From positions 7,079,382 through 7,143,381 of the forward strand of contig CM031870.1 of NCBI GenBank assembly GCA_018697195.1: a stretch of 64,000 nt of DNA. The letters run 5' to 3'. Source of the DNA: Certhia americana. Its lineage: Eukaryota > Chordata > Aves > Passeriformes > Certhiidae. A program made the position numbers and the translations under genes. Of the stretch, positions 51,301-56,656 are shown one piece after another. Numbering within the stretch: position 1 is the first letter of the stretch; the number at the start of each line of letters is the position of its first letter. A model generated the notes under the pieces. It did not search any database, was not told the origin of the DNA, and worked only from the letters and a program-made list of their open reading frames with translations.

Positions 51301-54256
51301 TTCTGCTTACTGTCCAGAGAAAGGAGATTGGGCATTCCTTTCTTGGCCACAGCAGTACAGCCAACTTTTGGGAGGAAATAAAAATAAGACTCTGGCCAAG
51401 CTGGAGTTTTGTTCTCTGTGCATCCTGCTTGATTACACCCTGCTCCGGGTGCTCTTTTAACAGTGGGTTTCAACCTCTTCCACACATGACCACCACTGCA
51501 ATTGCCACCACTCTGCACCTTCAACACCTGCCATCTCACCAACCTTTTTCTCTCCTCCTGGTAAAACACCTTTTTTCAGACACACAGCACCCTCCCAGAG
51601 CCAGTGCTTGTCCTAAAGCAAGCACTTCAAAAAGCTCACGGGGAGCACAGGAGCCAGGCATATACAACAGAAGAGAGAACCTTTACAACACTAGAAATAT
51701 ATTGGTATTGATAATACAATGAGGCACATCCCATAGTGACTGTACCTTTACCATTTGTATCATTATCTGAGTATTAAACATAAAAACAAAACAATTTCTG
51801 TAGATCTTTATACATAGCTATTATAAAAATGCATTGTAGCCCTACGCTTTAAATTATTTTATGTACTTTTTACTACTTTAACAAATTTAATTTTTTTTTC
51901 ATTTGCTTAATTTGAACATTAATACAACTCTTCTGCACCAATGGGTGCTATTTTTTGTCCTAATATGCAGACAAATGACTATGCAGACAATAAATCTGAA
52001 AAACAGCTTTTTAGCATTAATACTGCTTAAAAATAGCAAGGGTTCTGCTAAACTACATAGCTCGAAAATATCTTCTTTATTAAAGAACAGCATGAAGGAA
52101 ACATCTTAAATAAAGGTCTGGTTATTTCCCCATAGTCACTTCTACATCAGTGTTACTAGACCTATTTATTAGGCTGTTACATCATTGCTGTACTATGTAA
52201 AAATCATTTTTTCAACATCTCTGCTGCTCTACTTTGTTGTGCTCTATTTTTCTACTGCTTTTGTCTGTTAGAGAAAGAGTGCCTCTTTTATCCCTCCTTT
52301 ACCAGAGAAATACTGGACTAATTCCACATCCTATGCAGCACAGCTTCCTCAGATGTACACATTTTCCTGTCAATGCACGCTGCTAAAAGCTGACTCTGCA
52401 TGACTGTAGCCCCTGACTACTACTAAAGAGCCTGTGAAAGATAAATGACAGAGGCTGAACCGTGCTAGTCACAGAAAATACACCGCAGCACAACGAAAAT
52501 ACACCGCAGCACAACACCTTCATCGCCACCGGCGAGTGGGACAGTGACCGACAGTGACCGACAGTGACCGACAGTGACCGACAGTGACCCACAGTGACCC
52601 ACAGTGACCCGCAGTGACCGAAAGTGACTGACAGTGACCGACAGTGACCGACAGTGACCGACAGTGACCGACAGTGACCGACAGTGTCCAACAGTGACCC
52701 GCAGTGACCGACAGTGACCGACAGTGACCCGCAGTGACCGACAGTGACCGACAGTGACCGACAGTGACCCACAGTGACCCGCAGTGACCCGCAGTGACCC
52801 GCAGTGACCGACAGTGACCGACAGTGACCCACAGTGACCCGGAGTGACCCGCAGTGACCCGCAGTGACCCGCAGTGACCGACAGTGACCCGCAGTGACCG
52901 ACAGTGACCCACAGTGACTGACAGTGACCCGCAGTGACCGACAGTGACCTGCAGTGACCGACAGTGACCAACAGTGACCCGCAAGGACCGACAGTGACCG
53001 ACAGTGGCCAGCAGTGACCGTCAGTGACCCACAGTGGCCAGCAGTGACCCACAGTGGCTGACAGTGACCCGCAATGACCGACAGTGATCAACAGTGACCA
53101 ACAGTGACCAACGGTGACCGACAGTGACTGACAGTGGCTGACAGTGACCCGCAGTGACCGACAGTGACCCGCAGTGGCCCGCACAGTGGCCCGCAGTGAC
53201 CCGCAGTGACCGACAGTGACCCGCAGTGACCAACAGTGACCTGCAGTGACCAACAGTGACCTGCAGTGACCAACAGTGACCGATAGTGACCGACAGTGAC
53301 CGACAGTGACCCACAGTGACCTGCAGTGACCGACAGTGACCAACAGTGACCTGCAAGGACCGACAGTGACCGACAGTGGCCAGCAGTGACCGACAGTGAC
53401 CCGCAGTGACCGACAGTGACCTGCAGTGACCGACAGTGTCCAACAGTGACCGACAGTGACCTGCAGTGACCCACAGTGACCCGCAGTGACCCGCAGTGAC
53501 CCGCAGTGACCGACAGTGACCCACAGTGACCAACAGTGACCCACAGTGACCCACAGTGACCCGGAGTGACCCGCAGTGACCCGCAGTGACCGACAGTGAC
53601 CGTCAGTGGCCCGCAGTGACCGACAGTGACCCGCAGTGACCGACAGTGACCCGCAGTGACCCGCAGTGACCAACAGTGACCCGCAGTGACCCGCAGTCAC
53701 TCGCAGTGACCCGCAGTGCTCCCGCCCCGCTCCGGCCCTTCGCTCTGAGCAGGACGCGCTCCCTAACACACCGGAGAAAGCCAGCGGCTCTCGGGAAACT
53801 CCGCCTTATTTTAGGGGAAATAACGGGAGGCTCCCCACCCGGCTCCCAGCTGTGGCTCCGTCCCTCAGCAGAGTTGTGCCGCCGGGCCGGCACCCGCGCA
53901 GCTCAGTGTATCTCCAGGGTGTTATGAATGTGATCTGCACCCCTGGGTTTCTCAGCGCCGGGCTGCGGTCCCGCCACACCCAGCGGCCCTGGCTGTGACC
54001 GACAGTGAGTGGCGGGGTCCCAGACCCCCCCCAGGCCGAATTGCCCCGAGCCCTGCGGGTGGAAAGGCCGCGCACTTTCCCCTCTGGCACATCCGTGGCC
54101 GTGCCCTCCTTAGCTGCAAGGGTCGCCGAGCACGATGGCAGCCCTCTCCCAGCCCGGGGACCCGCACACCCCACCCTGAGCCCCCCGCCGCCGGTCCCTC
54201 CGCCGGGGAACAGGCGGGTGCCGGTGGGCGCCGCCTCACCAGGGGAAGGCAGCCAT
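6045..54256 (-). CDS. VPS35L: VPS35L, VPS35 endosomal protein sorting factor-like (Retriever scaffold), complete, 31 coding exons
   Basis: I located 31 exons that join with matching phases into a single 2892-nt frame (963 residues plus stop), all with GT-AG introns. The product matches VPS35L as I recall it: start MAAFPWHARSRNY, then [12 protein letters not shown], a serine run followed by [14 protein letters not shown], then [14 protein letters not shown] and ISECLPRL. Later landmarks are [16 protein letters not shown] and the end [10 protein letters not shown]. In the family, VPS35L is the long helical-repeat scaffold of Retriever with VPS26C and VPS29; Retriever joins the CCC complex to form Commander, which recycles integrins and other cargo from endosomes with SNX17. 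The two Pro-Leu motifs in the disordered N-terminus correspond to the VPS29-contacting segment in mammals. No exon is broken. The start codon overlaps a YY1-like element in a CpG-rich promoter. Confidence 0.97.
6700..6846 (-). CDS. VPS35L: VPS35L exon 30, residues 883-931
   Basis: 147 nt, phase 0, acceptor ATTACAG, donor GTGAGG. It encodes [20 protein letters not shown] and [20 protein letters not shown], a highly conserved part. Confidence 0.97.
9209..9327 (-). CDS. VPS35L: VPS35L exon 29, residues 843-882
   Basis: 119 nt, acceptor TCTGCAG, donor GTATGT. It encodes [20 protein letters not shown] and [13 protein letters not shown]. Confidence 0.96.
11111..11276 (-). CDS. VPS35L: VPS35L exon 28, residues 788-843
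   Basis: 166 nt, acceptor CTGTAG, donor GTAATA. It encodes [35 protein letters not shown] and [17 protein letters not shown]. Confidence 0.97.
12963..13102 (-). CDS. VPS35L: VPS35L exon 27, residues 741-787
   Basis: 140 nt, acceptor TTGTAG, donor GTAAGT. It encodes [20 protein letters not shown] and [20 protein letters not shown]. It is separated from exon 26 by the largest intron of the gene. Confidence 0.97.
13103..22927 (-). other. VPS35L: VPS35L intron 26, the largest intron (9.8 kb)
   Basis: Exons 26 and 27 join in matching phase, so no coding exon lies here. It holds a pure A22 tract at 14548-14569, a relatively GC-rich patch at about 14900-15190 that I cannot identify, and a C-rich run followed by A-rich sequence at about 17229-17290. 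No RNA gene is visible. Confidence 0.6.
22928..23042 (-). CDS. VPS35L: VPS35L exon 26, residues 703-741
   Basis: 115 nt, acceptor CTTTAG, donor GTAAGG. It encodes [20 protein letters not shown] and [16 protein letters not shown]. Confidence 0.97.
24202..24279 (-). CDS. VPS35L: VPS35L exon 25, residues 677-702
   Basis: 78 nt, phase 0, acceptor GTGTAG, donor GTAGGT. It encodes [20 protein letters not shown] and TAAFVR. Confidence 0.97.
25074..25172 (-). CDS. VPS35L: VPS35L exon 24, residues 644-676
   Basis: 99 nt, phase 0, acceptor CTATAG, donor GTAAGC. It encodes [20 protein letters not shown] and [13 protein letters not shown]. Confidence 0.97.
27151..27214 (-). CDS. VPS35L: VPS35L exon 23, residues 622-643
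   Basis: 64 nt, acceptor TTTCTAG, donor GTGAGT. It encodes [20 protein letters not shown] and Met643. Confidence 0.96.
29524..29604 (-). CDS. VPS35L: VPS35L exon 22, residues 595-622
   Basis: 81 nt, acceptor TTCTAG, donor GTAAGA. It encodes [20 protein letters not shown] and TMHDSV. Confidence 0.96.
30030..30125 (+). mobile_element. CR1 LINE fragment in VPS35L intron 21
   Basis: The stretch around GCATCTCTCATATGAGCAAA and the following AGAGAGCTGG match the familiar CR1 3' region in sense orientation, with indels. Boundaries are approximate. The match is by recognition only. Confidence 0.6.
30298..30353 (+). repeat. AATAAA followed by a pure poly-A tract (possible retroposed 3' end)
   Basis: AATAAA at 30298-30303 precedes an uninterrupted A25 run at 30329-30353 by about 25 bases, the spacing of an mRNA polyadenylation site. 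It could be the 3' end of a retroposed transcript, or a simple A-repeat with a chance hexamer. Confidence 0.5.
30631..30716 (-). CDS. VPS35L: VPS35L exon 21, residues 567-595
   Basis: 86 nt, acceptor TTTCAG, donor GTAAGT. It encodes [20 protein letters not shown] and KCIMKSFI. Confidence 0.96.
31756..31818 (-). CDS. VPS35L: VPS35L exon 20, residues 546-566
   Basis: 63 nt, phase 0, acceptor CTTTAG, donor GTAAGT. It encodes [20 protein letters not shown] and a final Val. Confidence 0.95.
32230..32425 (-). mobile_element. Old CR1 LINE fragment in VPS35L intron 19
   Basis: The + strand reads AGAACTGGACACAATAATTC and then GCTAAGTAGAGA. This resembles the antisense CR1 consensus stretch (AACTGGACACAGTACTCC and GAGTAGAGG). 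It is strongly diverged and the boundaries are approximate. Confidence 0.6.
32667..32747 (-). CDS. VPS35L: VPS35L exon 19, residues 519-545
   Basis: 81 nt, phase 0, acceptor CACAG, donor GTAGAG. It encodes [20 protein letters not shown] and FEDAYPQ. Confidence 0.96.
33149..33202 (-). CDS. VPS35L: VPS35L exon 18, residues 501-518
   Basis: 54 nt, phase 0, acceptor TTCTAG, donor GTAGGT. It encodes [18 protein letters not shown]. Confidence 0.96.
33557..33673 (-). CDS. VPS35L: VPS35L exon 17, residues 462-500
   Basis: 117 nt, phase 0, acceptor TTTCAG, donor GTGAGT. It encodes [20 protein letters not shown] and [16 protein letters not shown]. Confidence 0.97.
33882..33993 (-). CDS. VPS35L: VPS35L exon 16, residues 424-461
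   Basis: 112 nt, acceptor TTGCAG, donor GTAACA. It encodes [20 protein letters not shown] and [11 protein letters not shown]. Confidence 0.97.
36053..36099 (-). CDS. VPS35L: VPS35L exon 15, residues 409-424
   Basis: 47 nt, acceptor TTCCAG, donor GTAAGT. It encodes [15 protein letters not shown] plus two bases of Asn424. Confidence 0.94.
36782..36904 (-). CDS. VPS35L: VPS35L exon 14, residues 368-408
   Basis: 123 nt, phase 0, acceptor TCAACAG, donor GTAAGT. It encodes [20 protein letters not shown] through [13 protein letters not shown]. Confidence 0.96.
37280..37357 (-). CDS. VPS35L: VPS35L exon 13, residues 342-367
   Basis: 78 nt, phase 0, acceptor ATACAG, donor GTAAGA. It encodes [20 protein letters not shown] and LLTFKQ. 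Confidence 0.96.
37840..37933 (-). CDS. VPS35L: VPS35L exon 12, residues 310-341
   Basis: 94 nt, acceptor AACAG, donor GTAGGC. It encodes [20 protein letters not shown] followed by [11 protein letters not shown]. Confidence 0.97.
38038..38071. repeat. Exact 17-bp tandem duplication
   Basis: Two identical 17-base copies starting AGTTATAGAAATACC lie head to tail at 38038-38054 and 38055-38071 in VPS35L intron 11. Confidence 0.85.
38957..39004 (-). CDS. VPS35L: VPS35L exon 11, residues 294-310
   Basis: 48 nt, acceptor TTTAG, donor GTAAGA. It encodes [15 protein letters not shown]. It has no long open frame of its own and was found from the phase gap between its neighbours. Confidence 0.94.
39403..39499 (-). 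CDS. VPS35L: VPS35L exon 10, residues 262-294
   Basis: 97 nt, acceptor TCCCAG, donor GTATCC. It encodes [20 protein letters not shown] and [12 protein letters not shown]. Confidence 0.95.
39500..41364 (-). other. VPS35L: VPS35L intron 9 with TA microsatellite
   Basis: Intron of 1.9 kb between exons 10 and 9. It contains the TA repeat and a few short open frames (for example 40193-40504 on +) with no recognisable product. Confidence 0.6.
39833..39872. repeat. TA dinucleotide microsatellite (20 units)
   Basis: Uninterrupted TA repeat of 40 bases directly after a short GTGTG stretch. Such repeats are length-variable and self-complementary. Confidence 0.95.
41365..41424 (-). CDS. VPS35L: VPS35L exon 9, residues 242-262
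   Basis: 60 nt, acceptor ACCAG, donor GTAACT. It encodes [20 protein letters not shown]. Confidence 0.94.
41425..42447 (-). other. VPS35L: VPS35L intron 8 with A-rich low-complexity stretch
   Basis: About 1 kb. Positions 41430-41520 are an A- and AC-rich low-complexity run immediately upstream of the exon 9 acceptor; read on the - strand it is a long pyrimidine-rich tract. Nothing else is recognisable. Confidence 0.6.
42448..42532 (-). CDS. VPS35L: VPS35L exon 8, residues 214-242
   Basis: 85 nt, acceptor CTTCTAG, donor GTAAGT. It encodes [18 protein letters not shown] and [10 protein letters not shown]. The intron before it (42533-46417) holds the LTR and a CR1 fragment. Confidence 0.96.
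43938..44158 (-). mobile_element. CR1 LINE 3' end
   Basis: On the + strand it opens with TCATAGAATCATAGAATTGC, then GGTTGGAAAAGACCTTCAAG and GAGTTCAACC, further on CACCTCCAAGGATGCCACCA, and finally a segment ending near GGAATTTTCCTAG. This is the reverse complement of the CR1 3' region with its terminal 8-bp repeats (ATTCTATG). It places the element on the - strand with its 3' end at 43938. It is 5'-truncated, as is usual. Confidence 0.9.
44403..45085 (+). mobile_element. Probable solo LTR of an avian endogenous retrovirus
   Basis: A 683-base block, much richer in GC than its surroundings, begins TGTTGGGGGTTGGGTTGC and ends AATTATAACA, so it has TG...CA termini. Near its 3' end are AGTAAAGAACTGTTACTCC and TTTGCCTGAGACCCC, which I associate with avian ERV LTRs. 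No internal retroviral genes follow. I see no perfect target-site duplication (GCCAG before, AGTCC after), so boundaries or age are uncertain. Open frames inside it (44462-44905 and 44533-44889) are incidental. It lies antisense to VPS35L transcription. Confidence 0.7.
45359..45388. repeat. AC/AT compound microsatellite
   Basis: (AC)8 at 45359-45374 runs directly into (AT)7 at 45375-45388. Confidence 0.9.
46418..46546 (-). CDS. VPS35L: VPS35L exon 7, residues 171-213
   Basis: 129 nt, phase 0, acceptor TTGCCAG, donor GTCAGT. It encodes [20 protein letters not shown] through [10 protein letters not shown], almost identical to the mammalian segment. Confidence 0.97.
47137..47213 (-). CDS. VPS35L: VPS35L exon 6, residues 145-170
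   Basis: 77 nt, acceptor TTTGCAG, donor GTTAGA. It encodes [19 protein letters not shown] and then LDDLEE. Confidence 0.95.
47513..47680 (-). mobile_element. Old CR1 LINE fragment in VPS35L intron 5
   Basis: The + strand reads TCAAAGCAGGTCCAA, then CAGGGTTACATCCAG, then TTTCAGTGTTTGACCATTCT and a following AAAAAAGTATTTTAT. This order and wording match the antisense CR1 3' region at considerable divergence. Confidence 0.6.
48212..48236 (-). CDS. VPS35L: VPS35L exon 5, a 25-nt microexon
   Basis: 25 nt encoding NLYMGSEK plus one base of Gly145, between CTCACAG and donor GTGAGC. It corresponds to LFMGSEKG in mammals. The length is not a multiple of three, so skipping would shift the frame. Confidence 0.93.
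48593..48715 (-). CDS. VPS35L: VPS35L exon 4, residues 96-136
   Basis: 123 nt, phase 0, acceptor CATAG, donor GTAAGT. It encodes a basic stretch (RKKRD), then GSDFEPW and [17 protein letters not shown]. Confidence 0.96.
49066..49233 (-). CDS. VPS35L: VPS35L exon 3, residues 40-95, serine run and Pro-Leu motifs
   Basis: 168 nt, phase 0. It encodes VTESKTKK, a run rich in Ser and Thr, then [16 protein letters not shown], then an Ala/Thr/Pro-rich tail that differs from mammals. The two DPLS motifs match the VPS29-binding region. The donor GTAACT is weak but correctly placed. Confidence 0.95.
50172..50271 (-). CDS. VPS35L: VPS35L exon 2, residues 6-39
   Basis: 100 nt, acceptor TTTAAG, donor GTGAGT. 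It completes Trp6 and encodes HARSRNY through [12 protein letters not shown], the conserved N-terminal motif. Confidence 0.96.
52474..52515. repeat. 21-bp tandem duplication beside the minisatellite
   Basis: Two identical 21-base copies beginning GAAAATACACCGC (52474-52494 and 52495-52515) lie 25 bases before the 10-bp array. Confidence 0.85.
52541..53718. repeat. Minisatellite of about 118 ten-base units (ACAGTGACCG type) in VPS35L intron 1
   Basis: On the + strand the unit is [A/G]CAGTGACC[G/C/A/T], with ACAGTGACCG, ACAGTGACCC, GCAGTGACCG and GCAGTGACCC dominating. Rarer variants include GTGTCCA, GTGGCC and GCAAGGACC. Period 10 is kept for almost 1.2 kb, with a slip of two bases near 53173. 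It ends in the CpG-rich promoter region; a single stray copy occurs near 53997-54006. On the transcribed strand the unit reads CGGTCACTGT. No unit contains a stop in any - strand frame, which creates long spurious open frames. Confidence 0.97.
54240..54256 (-). CDS. VPS35L: VPS35L exon 1 (start codon)
   Basis: Only 17 coding bases: ATG at 54256-54254, encoding MAAFP and two bases of Trp6, then donor GTGAGG. This start was chosen because it gives the family N-terminus and sits in the CpG-rich promoter within the motif CAAGATGGC. Confidence 0.93.
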
Positions 54257-54258
54257 CT
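54248..54258 (-). promoter_or_regulatory. VPS35L: YY1-like element overlapping the VPS35L start codon
   Basis: On the - strand the sequence is CAAGATGGCTGCC, the YY1 core (AAGATGG) containing the initiator ATG. This arrangement is common in housekeeping promoters with short 5' UTRs. Confidence 0.65.
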
Positions 54259-54372
54259 TGCGGCCCGTCACATGACAGCGTGCGCAGGCCGCGCCTTCCC
54301 TTCCGCCGGGAACGCTGAGGGCGGGCAAAGCTCCCGGAAAGCATAGAGACACTGCTTGATAAAGATTTAGAG

Positions 54373-54378
54373 TTTATT
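54373..54378 (-). terminator. CCP110: CCP110 distal polyadenylation signal
   Basis: AATAAA on the - strand, the last such signal before the VPS35L CpG-rich promoter. It lies only 117 bases from the VPS35L start codon. Confidence 0.55.
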
Positions 54379-56603
54379 GTGCAGAATGCTTTTAAGTAAA
54401 AAGCGAGACTGGTGAAAATGAAACAAAGTACAAAAATAAATAGACTTCTGTAATGGTATCACAATTCCACACAAAATAAAAAGATAAATACGTATAAATA
54501 CAAAACAGCAAGTACAAAACCAAATTCTGGGCACTTGTCAAGAGAAAGGCCTCATGAAAGGTAAAAAAACCAAACAACAAAAAAAAAAAAACCCTTGTGT
54601 TATAACGCTGTATTACACACTGGAAACATGCTTGAAGAACAAGAGGTTTAGATGTGAAGCCCTAAGAGAAGGGAAACATTCATTTCTATTAACACACTAA
54701 ACCTATCTGTGCATCAACATATTGCCTATGCTAATAATAAATACAGCACATAAAACATCCATTAAAAACATCAATCTTTAATGATGCTATATCAACAGCA
54801 CGTTTTGTCATCTGTGACACAGGTTACTATTGTCACTGTAAATTCTTCTTCTCTTGAGACGTTTTCCATTCCTAAGGAAAGCTGGGAACTAAAACACAGC
54901 TTTGATGCTCATTGGGTGAGCAGGAAACTTCCTCGAGTATTTTCCGTATTACAACCGAGGTTTTAAAGCACCACAGCATTCGTATGAAGGAGGCAGGTCT
55001 TCCACTGGTGCAAACTCTTCTTTTTTACAGCATTAGGGGAGCCCCTGGCCCCAGGCTTTCAAACAAACGGAGCAGTATCATTCTTCAAGGTGCTTGGGCA
55101 GTGTTTTTGCCATTTTCCAAGCGTGCCATTTGGGTAACTTAGTGCCTGGTATAACACACCTGTTCTGAATCACATCATGAGCTGCAGAGGACAGACTTGG
55201 TGGCAGATAAAAGCCATAGGCTGGTGCCACAGTCAAGCCAATCCACCCATCACTGCCCATGAAGGCACTGTCCTCATCCCATTATTAATGTCCCTCTTTC
55301 ATGCTATTTACCACAATGAAATTTTCAGTTGGCCTTTTTTCTCTTACATTCATGTCAACACATTACAAAGCCTCTAAAGTTTAGTGTGCTGCATTGTATT
55401 GACACTGGGAAAGTAACAAAATATAGCCTAATTTACATTCTAGCAGTCAGTTGTCTACTGCAAAGATTATACAGCCGAGCTTTTTTCTCTAGAACTTTGT
55501 TAATATCATGTCTCAAGTTCATTAAAAGAAGGTGGAGATATGCTCTCCTCAAGTTGATAGATAATATCCATCAGTTGGAAGACCAAGGTAAAATATGACA
55601 TGATCTTTTAATGTTAGATATTCATAAATATGAACGTGTTGGGATTTGGTAGGGATTCTCCACCTTCAGAAATCACTCGGTCAGTACAAGGGCCTGTTAG
55701 ATCACAGCAGAAGACAAACTGCTCAGAAAAACTGCAACTATCATCAATTAAATGTAACATAGCTGAATTACAGTTACAGACTGAAATAACTATTTAAGTC
55801 TGAAATGGTAATACAGTTAAAATCTTACCTTCTCAAGTTTTTTTAGAACATACACATCTCCATATTGGACAGATGTTGTTTCCATAAGAAAATGCAGTAC
55901 ACAGCAGGGCAATAAAACTCCAGGGTTCTTTCAGTAGAGTGGTTTGATCTACCACACATATAAATGCACATTTTTGGTTTGGTCAGTGAAAGTATGCCAT
56001 CAGCCCAGCAATGAATCTGGACTACGTCTGTCCAGCTCAGCAGAAATGCAAATCACTTGGTACAAGGCCTTTAGTAGTGAAATTGAGCTCATCTCATTCC
56101 TACAAGTACATTCAAAACAGCTGTTGACAAATTCACTGACTTGAAAGCTCACTTTTGTTTAAATTAAGTTTGGGGGTTTTTTTCCACATTTAGCTGCTTT
56201 AACTTTATGGTATGAAACTAAATATATACCCATGACTTACTTATGGTGGCACTCACACAGAGAAATTGCAATTGAAGTAATGCAAAAAGCATATGTCAGA
56301 TACTAGAATTAGGAAGTGTGAAAAAGTCACAAATTACCTTCATGTTGTCCTGTGACAGTCTTTAAATTAACAAGATTATGAATCTTTTATATATTAATAT
56401 TAGTCTGTACACAAGTTCTAACATGCAATTCTCCCACAAGCATTAGAGCTTCAAAGCAGCTTCAATATGATTGTGTTAATGTGTCATCTGAAAATTAAAA
56501 AGTAGGTTTAAAATGTCTAAATATACATATATGTAAAGAAGATGCAATATTAAAAATCAGTCCTGAGAAACACAACTATTTTATCCCAGTGAATGCTGTC
56601 TTC
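54373..56603 (-). other. CCP110: CCP110 3' untranslated region
   Basis: It runs from the stop codon to AATAAA at 54378-54373, with cleavage expected near 54355. That gives about 2.2 kb. Other AT-rich hexamers inside could give shorter forms. Open frames here are incidental. Confidence 0.6.
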
Positions 56604-56656
56604 TTAAATTGTCACAACACTTGGCTTCTTTCTTTGGGTTCTTCCTGCATATGCTC
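56604..56656 (-). CDS. CCP110: CCP110 last coding exon
   Basis: 53 nt including TAA at 56606-56604, acceptor TTTTAG. It encodes [16 protein letters not shown], the family's basic C-terminal tail. Confidence 0.93.

Larger units (their letters stand above)
50272..54239 (-). other. VPS35L: VPS35L intron 1
   Basis: 4 kb between the 17-nt coding exon 1 and exon 2. The promoter-proximal third is CpG-rich and holds the 10-bp minisatellite; the rest is ordinary AT-rich intron. An open frame on the + strand (51225-51722, 165 codons) resembles nothing I know. Confidence 0.7.
53719..54345 (-). promoter_or_regulatory. VPS35L: CpG-rich promoter region of VPS35L
   Basis: GC- and CpG-rich sequence spanning the start codon, unlike the AT-rich surroundings. 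Visible motifs are CAAGATGGC (YY1-like) across the ATG, an M-box/CLEAR-like GTCACATGAC at 54267-54276, an NRF1-like TGCGCAGGC at 54281-54289, and ETS-like CTTCCG and CCGGAA at 54300-54305 and 54334-54339. No TATA box is evident. The transcription start is probably within about 100 bases upstream of the ATG. Confidence 0.75.

Noticed and set aside
51225..51722. 165-codon open frame on the + strand
   Set aside because: No recognised domain, located in VPS35L intron 1 on the opposite strand, and no splice or promoter evidence.
52541..53718. CRISPR array
   Set aside because: There are no spacers: units of 10 bases follow each other directly. The context is a vertebrate intron.
52465..53769. 434-codon open frame on the - strand, and related frames, as a repeat-protein gene
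   Set aside because: It is produced by the stop-free 10-bp minisatellite unit, is open in all three frames, lies in VPS35L intron 1 and has no family resemblance.
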